Assembly (NCBI GenBank): GCA_944389815.1
Contig: CALXNS010000034.1
Coordinates: forward strand, 1-64,000
Length of the DNA: 64,000 bases
Source: an uncultured Victivallis sp.
GTDB lineage: Bacteria; Verrucomicrobiota; Lentisphaeria; Victivallales; Victivallaceae
Direction: 5' to 3'
Numbering within the stretch: the stretch's first letter is position 1; every line of letters begins with the position of its first letter. The notes beneath the pieces are model-generated. The model worked only from the letters and a program-made list of their open reading frames with translations. It was not told the origin of the DNA and ran no database searches. Below are positions 41,610-50,466 of this stretch, piece by piece. Position numbers and translations under genes: made by a program.

Positions 41610-44600
41610 TCAGCAATCGAGCAGTCGCGGCGCAATGAACAACCCGAACGGTTGAAGTCGGTATTCGTAACTGAACATATCCCCGTTCGTCCGCCACGCC
41701 TGCGGCCCCATCCACGAATAACGGAAACTCAGATGCACCGCGCCGAAACAGTTGATCCGGCTGCCGTAAAGCGTGAGATCGATCGCATGTCTTCCCGCGG
41801 CAACCTCACCGAGGGCGCATTCAAACGGCGCAAACGCGAGATCCCCCATTTCTTTCCCATCCAGCCGCACCGACATCAATGTGCCGCGAAACGCCGAAAA
41901 CAACACCTCGCGGGCGGCGTTCGGTCCGGTCAAACCCTCCGGCACGTTCGAAGCGCGGCTCGGCAGATGCAGCATGAGCTGCCGCGTTTCCGGCGCATCA
42001 TATTCGAAGTGATAGGTGATGTTTCCACCAAAGAACGGCAGCCCCTGCTGCGTCGCGTCTCCGAGCGTCAGTTCCCGCACCGGTTCCACGATCACCGCGC
42101 GGTCGCCGCGGAGCCGCACGCCGAAATCGCCCAGAAGGTATGCCCATTCAACATTCGTCCGCTCCGAATACGGTCTCCGGAGAATCAGTTCATGTTTCCC
42201 CGCCGGAAAATCCGGCAATGCAACGCATTTCAACGCCCGGTCGGTCCACCACGACTCCACGTTCATCGGAACTTCCACGCCATCCCAGAAAACGACCGTC
42301 GTCTCCGGCTGTTCCAGCGCCAGGCGCGCTCCCGAAACCGGAACACGGCTGTCGATGACGAACCGCATTTCCAGCGTATCGAGAATTTTGTCCGACGCCT
42401 TCATCACCCAGGGCTGGACAATCTGTCCGGTAACCGGCGGCAATCCCATTTCGGCACGGGCGAGATTGTTGAGGCGCAGCACTTCTTCGCGGGGGCGCCA
42501 CGTGCCGTCCCCGGAGAGTTTCCACTCCGCCTGGTCGAGCAGCAGCACATTCGGCTCGTCAAGCGAAACCGGCACCGTTCCTTCCGGCATCCGCAGAAAA
42601 CCGCGCGTCGCCTTTTCGACCTCGTCCTCCCGGAACGGTACCTGACGCAGAGTCACTCCCTCGCAGACCTGCGCCGGTTCCAGTTTCAGCAACAGGTGGC
42701 CATGTGCGCAGAAATCCTGTTTTTCGAGCAGCGTCCAGTCGTTTTCGATCCGTCCGGCCAACGGGGTTGAAGTACCGTCGGCGGTATTGAGCAGCGAAAT
42801 CTGCCACGAACCGCGAATCCGCACCGTCCCGCGGAACGATACGCCCATGCGGGCTGTGTTGACGAGGAACAAATACCCCTTGTCATTTTCGCGGCGCAAC
42901 TGATAAATCAATGTGGAAGACGGAGTTCCGTCCTCACAGATCACCGCGACGTCGCGTTCGGGCGCGAGCGCTTCAAGAAGATCGATCCGGTTGAAGGGAA
43001 CCTTTTCGCATTTTTCGGCCAGTTTGGCGGCGCGGTCGGATTCGATCGCATCGGCGAGCGTCGCAACCGGGCCGGAAAAAATCACCCGGCCGCCCGCAGC
43101 GACAAATTGTTCGAGCCGTTCCAGCGTCGAATTCCGCAATGTCACCGTCGGCGGGACGATGACCACGTCGTAAGCCATCTCTCCGACGATGAGACATTTG
43201 CCGATCTGAAGCGGCGACTGCTTCGGCAGCAGCGCTTCGGAGATGAAGTCGAAATCGATCAGTCCGAAAAGCAGCCACTGAATCAGGTTTTGAAAATCCT
43301 CTTCCGACTGCTGCCGCCGCCCCGCGGTCTGTTCAATCGGTCCGCAGTGCAGCCAGAAAGATTCGATCGGATGGATCACTCCGACCCGCACCCGGGCACG
43401 ACCGCGCGACATGGCGCAGTTCACCCGGGCGAAATGGTCGGCGATCAGATGATATTTCTCGAACCACGGCGACTGATAGCTGATCGACGCAGGATAATCC
43501 CGTTTCGCCTCGCCCGCCATCGACAGCCACGCCAGATGCGGAACGCGCACCGTAACTCCGAGCGCCGCCTGCCAGTCGCCGTGTCCCTTGTGCCCCATGA
43601 AACTGAAATCCCAGTCAGTCACGCCGTCGAGTTCACAGAGAACGCCGCCGCGTCCGGCCTGACGTGAAACGCTCGCAACCTGTTTGGCCGTACTGTATTC
43701 GAACCAGTCGCAGAGCATGTCGATTCCCGGCAGCTGAAACGATCGGTAACAGCGCATCGCTTCTCCGATGCAGAAGGTTTGACTGGTCAGCGCCCCTTCC
43801 GCATTGAGGTGCCCCGAGAAACGGATGCCGTGCGCTTCGCACCATTGCCCGATCTCATCGCAGAACGCTCCGGCAAACCGTTCGGCAAGATGGTCATGAT
43901 AACGATAACGCGCCGTAGAATACCGGTCGCCGGGCAGCTGCCAGACGATTTCCGGAATCGTCGGGAGAAATTCCGTACCGTAGCAGCGACGGTAACTCTC
44001 GTCGAAGGTGTCCGTCCACGGCAGAATGACGTCTTCCCCGCTGCGGGCGGAACGCAGCCAGGTTTTGGCGGGGAACTGCGGTTCATCGGTGAAAATCGCC
44101 GGAATCACCTTGCCGAATTCGTCGCCGACGCTCCGGAAATACGCTTCGTAGGTCACGTCGATGAATTTTTGGACCGCTTCCGGATTGAGCGTATCCAGAT
44201 AAGTTTCGCCGTTGAACCAGCTGCTTTCTTCTTGAAGTTCGCGATAAAGGAAGAAGCGAGTCTCCCCGTCTTTCAATGTTTCGTCGGCGGCGAGAATCCG
44301 GCTGGATTCCAGACAATCTGCGGCATCTAATTTCACCGCGAAGACCGCATGCGGCGTTTCGCCGGACCGTTCAGTCGGAGTCAATCTCAGAAAGCGAGCG
44401 CGATATCGCGGATCCTTCGTGACGATGCCGCCCGCGGCGCCGCTCGGCCAGCGGTCTTCATCGTAAAGCCAGGCGAGCATCTTCCGCTCCCGGGCGCCTT
44501 CGACGCACTCGCGGACGCGGGCCATGAACTCCTCGCTCAGATAAGGGGTCTCCAAGCCGGTTCTGGCATGCATATGAAAGCCGCCCATCCCCATTTTCCT

Positions 44601-44744
44601 GAAAATATCGATCTGCCGGAGCAGTTCAGCCGGCTCCAGCGCGCTGTTCCACGCCCAGAACGGCGTCTCCCGGTACAACGCCCCCGGCGCAGCGAAAAGA
44701 GCGTCAAAATCCCGTCTGGCATCATCGGCGTATAACGATTCCAT
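41610..44744 (-). CDS. GH106-like glycoside hydrolase
   Basis: A 1044-residue enzyme of a large group annotated as glycosyl hydrolase and related to GH106 alpha-L-rhamnosidases. The hallmark N-terminal region is present: ETPFWAWNSALEPAELLRQI, GMGGFHMHARTGLETPYLS and MLAWLYDEDRWPSGAAGG. A long TIM-barrel region and several C-terminal beta domains follow (LGDFGVRLRGDRAVIVEPV). No signal peptide is visible, so it probably works inside the cell. The start at 44744 has GGGAGG upstream; the frame continuing to 44783 is unlikely. It is divergent from an AraC regulator with a strong inverted repeat between them. Catalytic residues and specificity cannot be assigned by eye. Confidence 0.75.
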   Translation of the reverse strand: MESLYADDARRDFDALFAAPGALYRETPFWAWNSALEPAELLRQIDIFRKMGMGGFHMHARTGLETPYLSEEFMARVRECVEGARERKMLAWLYDEDRWPSGAAGGIVTKDPRYRARFLRLTPTERSGETPHAVFAVKLDAADCLESSRILAADETLKDGETRFFLYRELQEESSWFNGETYLDTLNPEAVQKFIDVTYEAYFRSVGDEFGKVIPAIFTDEPQFPAKTWLRSARSGEDVILPWTDTFDESYRRCYGTEFLPTIPEIVWQLPGDRYSTARYRYHDHLAERFAGAFCDEIGQWCEAHGIRFSGHLNAEGALTSQTFCIGEAMRCYRSFQLPGIDMLCDWFEYSTAKQVASVSRQAGRGGVLCELDGVTDWDFSFMGHKGHGDWQAALGVTVRVPHLAWLSMAGEAKRDYPASISYQSPWFEKYHLIADHFARVNCAMSRGRARVRVGVIHPIESFWLHCGPIEQTAGRRQQSEEDFQNLIQWLLFGLIDFDFISEALLPKQSPLQIGKCLIVGEMAYDVVIVPPTVTLRNSTLERLEQFVAAGGRVIFSGPVATLADAIESDRAAKLAEKCEKVPFNRIDLLEALAPERDVAVICEDGTPSSTLIYQLRRENDKGYLFLVNTARMGVSFRGTVRIRGSWQISLLNTADGTSTPLAGRIENDWTLLEKQDFCAHGHLLLKLEPAQVCEGVTLRQVPFREDEVEKATRGFLRMPEGTVPVSLDEPNVLLLDQAEWKLSGDGTWRPREEVLRLNNLARAEMGLPPVTGQIVQPWVMKASDKILDTLEMRFVIDSRVPVSGARLALEQPETTVVFWDGVEVPMNVESWWTDRALKCVALPDFPAGKHELILRRPYSERTNVEWAYLLGDFGVRLRGDRAVIVEPVRELTLGDATQQGLPFFGGNITYHFEYDAPETRQLMLHLPSRASNVPEGLTGPNAAREVLFSAFRGTLMSVRLDGKEMGDLAFAPFECALGEVAAGRHAIDLTLYGSRINCFGAVHLSFRYSWMGPQAWRTNGDMFSYEYRLQPFGLFIAPRLLDC

Positions 44745-44859
44745 CTTCGTACCTCCCTCATGACACATGAAGTGATCGTTCATTTCAGAGATCCCGGACT
44801 ATGGATCCCCGTCAGCTTTCATTACAATACTTCGGCCCCCGATTGCGAACCTTGATTTT

Positions 44860-44898
44860 TTCAACAAAAATAAGCATTTTTCGGGCATTTTTGTTGAA
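44860..44898. promoter_or_regulatory. 12-bp inverted repeat between divergent GH106-like and AraC genes
   Basis: TTCAACAAAAAT (44860-44871) and ATTTTTGTTGAA (44887-44898) are perfect inverse copies around a 15-base centre. The right arm ends 7 bp before the -35 of the AraC promoter, a typical activator position. No T tract follows on either strand, so it is an operator rather than a terminator. Confidence 0.65.
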
Positions 44899-44905
44899 GA
44901 GGTGG

Positions 44906-44934
44906 TTGCAAGTGCGCGATCCGTGCGATATTTT
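44906..44934 (+). promoter_or_regulatory. Promoter of the AraC gene
   Basis: TTGCAA at 44906-44911, 17-bp spacer, TATTTT at 44929-44934, 35 bp upstream of the start at 44970. Confidence 0.6.
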
Positions 44935-44969
44935 CCATAACAGTGAGCACAGCAGGGAGAACATGCGCA

Positions 44970-45836
44970 ATGATACATCACCCGGAACCGAGTCCGGAAT
45001 GGAATGCTCAAAACGGAGTCGATTTCGACTTCAAGGTGCTTTATTACATTCACGACCGGGAATACAATTTCCGAAGCCGCCACTCCCACAAGTTCTGCGA
45101 ACTTGTCGTCGTGCGCGAGGGAAGCGCCGAACACACCCTCGACGGCATGCACAGCCGAATTCACGCCGGAAGCGTCTTTTTCATGCGCCCGGGAGAACAG
45201 CATTATTACAGTCGCGCCAACAAGCTTGGAATTTACAACATCCTATTCTCCAGCGGCTTCATGGACAAAATCCGCCGCGACCTTCCCGCGGAGTCGATCG
45301 TCGGACATTTTTTTTCCTCTTTTCACTACACGCCGCGCGCACTTTCCGGCGAACCTTTCCGTCGGCTGCTCGCACTGCTTGTCGAAGTCCTCGATGAACC
45401 GCGCTCCGATCGTCCCGGCGCCCGGATTCAAATTTTCGCCGACGCCCTCAAAATTCTTCTGCTGGTCAGCCGTTCCGCCCGCCTGCCCGACGCCGGGCGC
45501 GCCAGCGATACGGAATACCGGATCAGTCAGCTGCTCGAAAAAATCGGCGCCACCCCCGCCGAAGCGTGGCCCCTCGAACGAATGTCCCGATTCTGCGGGC
45601 TTTCGGAATCCGGATTCCGACGGAATTTCCTCCGCGTGACCGGTTCTTCGCCGATCCGCCATCTGCTGACACTGCGGCTGGAGAAAGCGGCGCAGCTCCT
45701 GCAGGAACAATCTCTTTCCATCGCCGAAATCGCCGAAACGTGCGGCTTCAGCGACAGCAATTATTTCGCCCGCTGCTTTCATCGCGAATTCAATTGTTCG
45801 CCGCGCGCCTACCGCCGCCGGGAACGCCGTACCTGA
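44970..45836 (+). CDS. AraC-family transcriptional regulator
   Basis: A 288-residue regulator. The N-terminal sensor domain is cupin-like (RSRHSHKFCELVVVREGSAE, HAGSVFFMRPGEQHYYSR). The C-terminal part has two helix-turn-helix motifs, PLERMSRFCGLSESGFRRNF and LSIAEIAETCGFSDSNYFAR, ending in the conserved NCSPRAYRRR. I place the start at ATG 44970, after GGGAG; an in-frame GTG at 44943 is possible. It is divergent from the GH106-like gene and directly upstream of the sialidase-like gene, so it probably controls both. Its likely binding site is the 12-bp inverted repeat at 44860. Confidence 0.9.
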   Translation: MIHHPEPSPEWNAQNGVDFDFKVLYYIHDREYNFRSRHSHKFCELVVVREGSAEHTLDGMHSRIHAGSVFFMRPGEQHYYSRANKLGIYNILFSSGFMDKIRRDLPAESIVGHFFSSFHYTPRALSGEPFRRLLALLVEVLDEPRSDRPGARIQIFADALKILLLVSRSARLPDAGRASDTEYRISQLLEKIGATPAEAWPLERMSRFCGLSESGFRRNFLRVTGSSPIRHLLTLRLEKAAQLLQEQSLSIAEIAETCGFSDSNYFARCFHREFNCSPRAYRRRERRT

Positions 45837-45894
45837 TGCGACACAACCGCAGTCACTGCGGAAGAAAATTTAAAAGAAAGATTAAGGTATCGCA

Positions 45895-47037
45895 ATGAAA
45901 ATTTCCATCACTTCTCCGTTCCGCAACCGGGACGGTTCGAACACCAGCTGGTTCCAGACCCGTCCCGCCTCACTCGGCAATGGCCGTCTCGTCATGACCA
46001 TGCAGCCGATCACCGGCAGCGACCATTACGGCGCGGTCGTCGAAACCACCTCGGAGGATTCCGGTGAACACTGGAGCGCCCCGCAGCCGGTACCCGGGTT
46101 CGAATGCGAAGAACTCTCCGGCGGCGTCCTCATGGGAATCTGCGATGTCGTTCCCGAATATCACGCCCCCACCGACACGGTGCTGGCGATCGGCCACAAT
46201 GTCTATTACCGTGACGGCAGGCTGCTCGACACCCTCGGCGACTGGAACGCCAATGCCGCCCGGCCGGATCTGCCGCGTTATCCGGTCTGGGGCGTCCGCG
46301 ACAACCGGGGGCGCTGGATCAGACAGCGACGAAAACTCGAACTCGTCGATTCGGACAATATGTCGATCTATTCCTGCAACTGTTCTCAGCGGCTCTTCCG
46401 CGGCGAAACGGAACTCATCGTGCCGCTCACGTGGGGATTGTGGGGACGGATGGACCGGATGTTCTCTTCGCTTCGCGTGCATTACGACGGTCGTGAACTG
46501 ACCGTGCTCGAACGCGGCAACACCCTCGAACTTCCGGTCGGCCGCGGCCTCATGGAGCCGTCGCTGACCGAATGGGACAACCGCATTCTCGTTACGCTGC
46601 GCACCGAAGACAATTCAGGGTATTTCGCCGAATCCGTCGACGGCGTGCAGTGGGGGCCGCTGCGGAAATGGGAATTCGACGACGGCACGGTGCCGGTGAT
46701 GTACAACACCCAGCAGCACTGGCTCCGTCACTGCGGCCGCCTCTATTTGATCTACAACCGGAAGATGGCGGACAATCAGCATCTGATGCGGTACCGCACG
46801 CCGCTCCTGATCGCCGAAGTCGCTCCGGAAACGATGAAACTGCGCCGTTCCACCGAAACGATCATTTTCCCGATGCTGCCGGAAACGCAGCCGGACGGCT
46901 CCTTCCTGGCGGCATTGATGGGAAATTTCCATCCGGTGCAACTCAGCGAAACCGAATCCCTCGTCGCGGTCGGCGAGAACCGTTACTACGATCACTACCG
47001 CGGCGACACGCTGATCGCCCGCATCAGCGGCTGTTGA
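45895..47037 (+). CDS. BNR/sialidase-like beta-propeller protein
   Basis: A 380-residue protein with the repeat pattern of a six-bladed beta-propeller. An Asp-box-like motif is visible at TSEDSGEHWSAPQPV, and a second at ESVDGVQWGPLRKWEF. An Arg-rich RNRDGSNTSWFQTRPASLG segment opens the protein, and RTEDNSGYFAES lies later. Such propellers occur in GH33 sialidases and related exo-hydrolases, but I cannot confirm the catalytic Arg triad and Tyr/Glu pair by eye. No signal peptide is present, so it would act intracellularly. It follows the AraC regulator by 58 bp, with TTAAGG as ribosome site. Its 3' end overlaps the convergent GT9 gene by 14 bp. Confidence 0.7.
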   Translation: MKISITSPFRNRDGSNTSWFQTRPASLGNGRLVMTMQPITGSDHYGAVVETTSEDSGEHWSAPQPVPGFECEELSGGVLMGICDVVPEYHAPTDTVLAIGHNVYYRDGRLLDTLGDWNANAARPDLPRYPVWGVRDNRGRWIRQRRKLELVDSDNMSIYSCNCSQRLFRGETELIVPLTWGLWGRMDRMFSSLRVHYDGRELTVLERGNTLELPVGRGLMEPSLTEWDNRILVTLRTEDNSGYFAESVDGVQWGPLRKWEFDDGTVPVMYNTQQHWLRHCGRLYLIYNRKMADNQHLMRYRTPLLIAEVAPETMKLRRSTETIIFPMLPETQPDGSFLAALMGNFHPVQLSETESLVAVGENRYYDHYRGDTLIARISGC

Positions 47038-48232
47038 TTAATAAATCGTCAACTTCGGCGATGACCATCTCCGGAGTGATCTGCCGGATGCAGCGATTCT
47101 CCCCCCGGGGACATTCGCGGCGGAAGCATGGAGCACACTCTATTTTCCGATAAAGCAGCCGCCAGTTCGAAGCGATCGGCCCGGTCGCGGTGTAATCGGT
47201 CGGACCGAAGACGGCCACCCCCGGCGTACCGAGCGCGGCGGCCAGATGCATCACGCCGGAATCGTTGGCCACGGTGACGACTGAGGATTTCAAAAGATGC
47301 ATGAGGTCGGCAAGCTGGGTGCGTCCGCACAGATTGAACGCCTTCTGACCGGACAGGCCGGCGACCACCTCGGTTCCGATGATCCGTTCGGATCCCGCCC
47401 CCAGAACCGCCACGATGCCGCCGCGGGCGATCCACGCCTCCGCCACTTGTCGGAAATTTTCGCTCGGCCAGCGTTTGGCCGCGCCGTATGCCGCGCCGGA
47501 GGCGATGGTCATAAGCTTCGGATGGTCACAGATGGCGGTGATCCCGGGGCGCAGTTCATCGACGGCGGGGCGCAGTCGGAAAACCGGCATTTTCCCGTCC
47601 CACTCCGGAGCGCCCATGGCGCGGGCCATCGCGAGCAGCTTATTGGCTTGATGGCTCAATGCCAGTTTCCGTTTCGGCCGGGCCGGAAAACGAAACGCCC
47701 GCTTCAAAAGCAGCGAACGCCAGCGCGCCGCCGCCCCGTAAAGCGTGCCGACTCCGGCAAGACGCATCAGCAGCGCATCACGGAAGGAGTTGTTGAAGAG
47801 CACCCCGACTCCGAACCGTAACTGGCGCAGCCGCCGGAACTCCCGCCAGCGCCAGAGCCGGTGCGACTGTTTCAATTCGACCACGCCGTCGACGATCGGC
47901 AGCGAACCGTACAGCGGCTGCTGCGAACGCGGGGCAATCACGTAAAGCGCGCAAATCTCCGGAACGATCTTCCGGAGAACCGAAAGTGCCGGAAGCGCCA
48001 TGACCGCGTCACCGAGATGGTTCGGCATCCGGACGACCAGCCCGTTGCGCCAGGCCCGTTCCGGAACCGGTTCCACCGGAAAACTTCCGGCGGGAAAATC
48101 CTTCCGGATGTCCAGAAAATGCACGTATTCTTCCTGAGCTGCCATATCGTCGTCTTTTTTCCGTTTACCGCGCGCTCCCGCCCCGCCCGGAAGCGACACG
48201 GAAATTTCTTTCAGGCGTTTAAAATAAACCAT
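47024..48232 (-). CDS. Glycosyltransferase family 9 (heptosyltransferase-like)
   Basis: A 402-residue cytoplasmic glycosyltransferase of family 9, the family of lipopolysaccharide heptosyltransferases. Typical segments are VVRMPNHLGDAVMALPALSV near residue 65 and the nucleotide-sugar-binding half with KLMTIASGAAYGAAKRWPSE, VAVLGAGSE and VTVANDSGVMHLAAALGTPG. The C-terminal CAPCFRRECPRGENRCIRQI resembles the end of heptosyltransferase II. It suggests a Gram-negative lipopolysaccharide core. I start at ATG 48232, with AAGGCC upstream; earlier ATGs are in atypical sequence. It is divergent from mreB. Which sugar it transfers is not known. Confidence 0.88.
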   Translation of the reverse strand: MVYFKRLKEISVSLPGGAGARGKRKKDDDMAAQEEYVHFLDIRKDFPAGSFPVEPVPERAWRNGLVVRMPNHLGDAVMALPALSVLRKIVPEICALYVIAPRSQQPLYGSLPIVDGVVELKQSHRLWRWREFRRLRQLRFGVGVLFNNSFRDALLMRLAGVGTLYGAAARWRSLLLKRAFRFPARPKRKLALSHQANKLLAMARAMGAPEWDGKMPVFRLRPAVDELRPGITAICDHPKLMTIASGAAYGAAKRWPSENFRQVAEAWIARGGIVAVLGAGSERIIGTEVVAGLSGQKAFNLCGRTQLADLMHLLKSSVVTVANDSGVMHLAAALGTPGVAVFGPTDYTATGPIASNWRLLYRKIECAPCFRRECPRGENRCIRQITPEMVIAEVDDLLINSR

Positions 48233-48310
48233 TGTGGCCTTTTTTTCAATCGGAGAAGGAAAAAGCGGCAGGATTTTCGGCATTGTTTTGCAATAAATGA
48301 CGTTTGTTAC

Positions 48311-48340
48311 TTGAAATTTCCGAAAAAAAAAGTCTATTAT
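48311..48340 (+). promoter_or_regulatory. Promoter of mreB
   Basis: TTGAAA at 48311-48316, 18-bp spacer, TATTAT at 48335-48340, about 52 bp before the mreB start. Confidence 0.6.
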
Positions 48341-48392
48341 GCATTATGAATGTTTATGACAAGGGAAATTTTATATTCAGGTAAAGGTTCTC

Positions 48393-49418
48393 ATGGGCAA
48401 TCAATGCTTGGCAAAGTTGTTTTCCACCCACATCGGCATCGACCTCGGAACCGCGAACTGTCTGGTCTATGTGCGGGACAAGGGAGTGGTGCTGTCGGAA
48501 CCGTCGGTGGTGGCGATCAAGGAAAGCACCCGCGAGGTTCTCGCCGTCGGCAGTGAAGCCAAAAGCATGCTCGGCAAAACCCCGTTCAACATCCGTGCCA
48601 TCCGGCCGATGAAGGACGGCGTGATCGCGGACTTCGAAATCACCGAGGAGATGCTGCGCTATTTCATCCAGAAGGCGATTCGTTCGGTTCCGTGGCGGAA
48701 GCGGCTGCTCCATCCCAGAGTTCTCGTGGCGGTGCCGTCCGGGATCACCGAAGTGGAAAACCGTGCGGTCAAGGACAGCGCCAAACGCGCCGGCGCCGGC
48801 GAAGTGGTTCTGGTCGAAGAACCGATGGCGGCCGCGGTCGGCGTCGGGCTTCCGGTGGCGGAACCTTCCGGCAGCATGATCGTCGACATCGGCGGCGGCA
48901 CGACGGAAGTGGCGGTCATCTCGCTTTCCGGCATCGTCGGCGCGCGAAGCGTCCGGGTCGGAGGTGATGAGCTCGATGACGCGATCATTCAGCATTTGAA
49001 GAAGGTCTACAATCTGATGATCGGCGAACTCACCGCCGAACAGATTAAAATGCGGATTGGAAGCGTTTATCCAGTCAAGGACGACGAAAGTCTGGAAGTC
49101 AAGGGACTCGATCTGGTTTCGCGCGTGCCCAAAACCGTGCGCGTGACCGCGGCCGAGATCCGCATGGCGCTTCAGGAACCGATCACCACCATCATCGAAG
49201 CGGTGCGTGCGACGCTGGAGCGCTGTCCTCCCGACCTGGCGGCGGATCTGATCGACCGGGGAATCATGCTGGCAGGCGGCGGTGCGCTGCTCGCCGGACT
49301 CGATAAATTATTAACCGAAGAGACCGGACTGCCGGTATTCGTTTCGGAGGAACCGCTCAACGCGGTCGCCAAAGGAACCGGGGTCATGCTTCAGGAAGAC
49401 AGCATCTGGTCAGCGTAA
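48393..49418 (+). CDS. mreB: Cell-shape actin homologue MreB
   Basis: A 341-residue bacterial actin. The nucleotide-binding pattern is complete: HIGIDLGTANCLVYVRDKGV (phosphate 1), MIVDIGGGTTEVAVISLSG (phosphate 2) and IMLAGGGALLAGLDKLL (adenosine motif). VGGDELDDAIIQHLKKVYNL and NPEAV-like PLNAVAKGTGVML further match MreB rather than FtsA or ParM. MreB forms membrane-associated filaments that guide lateral wall synthesis in rod-shaped cells. The usual mreC and mreD partners are not adjacent; a DUF2156 gene follows by 13 bp instead. TAAAGG precedes the start. The length is normal for the family. Confidence 0.95.
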   Translation: MGNQCLAKLFSTHIGIDLGTANCLVYVRDKGVVLSEPSVVAIKESTREVLAVGSEAKSMLGKTPFNIRAIRPMKDGVIADFEITEEMLRYFIQKAIRSVPWRKRLLHPRVLVAVPSGITEVENRAVKDSAKRAGAGEVVLVEEPMAAAVGVGLPVAEPSGSMIVDIGGGTTEVAVISLSGIVGARSVRVGGDELDDAIIQHLKKVYNLMIGELTAEQIKMRIGSVYPVKDDESLEVKGLDLVSRVPKTVRVTAAEIRMALQEPITTIIEAVRATLERCPPDLAADLIDRGIMLAGGGALLAGLDKLLTEETGLPVFVSEEPLNAVAKGTGVMLQEDSIWSA

Positions 49419-49431
49419 CTATTTCGGCAAC

Positions 49432-50331
49432 ATGAAGATTGATTTGAAAGCCCTGCGGCCGGTCGCACTCGGCGACCGGGAGTTGTTTGAAGAGAAGTTC
49501 GCCGTGCAGCCCAATCAGAGCTGCGAGTGCAGCTTCGCTAATTTATTGATGTATCAGGTACCCTACGGAATTGAATTTGTTCCGGATGACGAAGGAAGAC
49601 TGATTGTTTACGAACGCGTCAGCCGGACGATTCATTATCCGATCGGGCCCTGGACGCCGCCGGAGGAATTGCGGAAAATCAGCCTGGCGTTCATGGATGC
49701 CGGCTTGACCGACGGCGGCATTTACGACGTGCCGGAGGAGTTTCTCGACCGCCATCCGGACTGCGACCTGTTTTTCGAACTGGAATTCGATGAAGGTGCG
49801 ATCGATTATCTCTATTCCATAGAGAAAATCGCCACCTTCACCGGGCCGAAATTGCGCAAAAAACACAATCTGGTCAAACAATTCCAGACCAACTGGCCCT
49901 ACGCGACGGTTCGGAAGATCACCCGGGCGGAACTGCCGGAAGTAGCCCGGCTCGCGACGGAATTGAATTCCAGACTTGAACCGTGCGAATTCCTCGAAGA
50001 GGAGGCGGTGGCGATGAAGTGCGCCCGGGATCATTTCGACGAACTCGGCCTCGGCGGTGTGATTTTGTATGCGGAACCGGATTTTCCGGCAGGTTTCTCC
50101 ATCTACAGCATGATCGGCGAAGATACCGTGGACGTACATTTCGAGAAAGCCGATCACACGGTCAAAGGGGCGCCGCAGACCTTGACGTGGCAACTGGCGC
50201 TCGCATTGCGCGGCAAGGCGAAATTCATGAATCGCGAACAGGACATGAATGAAGAATCGCTGCGTCATGCCAAACGCTCTCTTGATCCGGAACGGTTCTT
50301 CAAACGTTATTTCCTCAGGACAATCCGCTGA
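49432..50331 (+). CDS. DUF2156 (LPG synthetase C-terminal-like) protein
   Basis: A 299-residue soluble protein matching DUF2156, the acyltransferase-fold domain of phosphatidylglycerol lysyltransferases. Visible pieces include CECSFANLLMYQVPYGIEFV, LRKKHNLVKQFQTNWPYATV and the final NREQDMNEESLRHAKRSLDP, which is strongly conserved in the family and forms part of the aminoacyl-tRNA-binding region. There is no membrane domain, unlike full MprF. Soluble members may transfer an amino acid or acyl group to an unknown acceptor. It is 13 bp downstream of mreB, so the two are probably co-transcribed, which hints at an envelope role. The start has no strong ribosome site. Confidence 0.85.
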   Translation: MKIDLKALRPVALGDRELFEEKFAVQPNQSCECSFANLLMYQVPYGIEFVPDDEGRLIVYERVSRTIHYPIGPWTPPEELRKISLAFMDAGLTDGGIYDVPEEFLDRHPDCDLFFELEFDEGAIDYLYSIEKIATFTGPKLRKKHNLVKQFQTNWPYATVRKITRAELPEVARLATELNSRLEPCEFLEEEAVAMKCARDHFDELGLGGVILYAEPDFPAGFSIYSMIGEDTVDVHFEKADHTVKGAPQTLTWQLALALRGKAKFMNREQDMNEESLRHAKRSLDPERFFKRYFLRTIR

Positions 50332-50336
50332 GCGGT

Positions 50337-50393
50337 CGTTCCGGCAATGTCTTCCGCATTCTCAGAGAGAGAGAGAGAGACATTGCCGGAACG
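50337..50393. repeat. 16-bp perfect inverted repeat with (AG)8 tract in the loop
   Basis: Arms CGTTCCGGCAATGTCT (50337-50352) and its inverse (50378-50393) flank a 25-base loop whose right half is the dinucleotide run at 50364-50380. No T tract follows. It lies between the DUF2156 and FMN reductase genes, and may form a transcript hairpin. A repeat-length change would alter the loop, not the arms. Confidence 0.8.
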
Positions 50394-50466
50394 ATGAATG
50401 CGCATGGCGTTGGCGTTTCCAGATGAATTTGGTGTGTTTCTTTGCAGACGGGAGGAGTATGAACTG

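Noticed and set aside
50364-50380. (AG)n run as a possible CRISPR or phase-variation switch inside a gene
   Set aside because: There are no spacers or repeats of CRISPR type, and the run lies between genes, so a change of length would not shift a reading frame.
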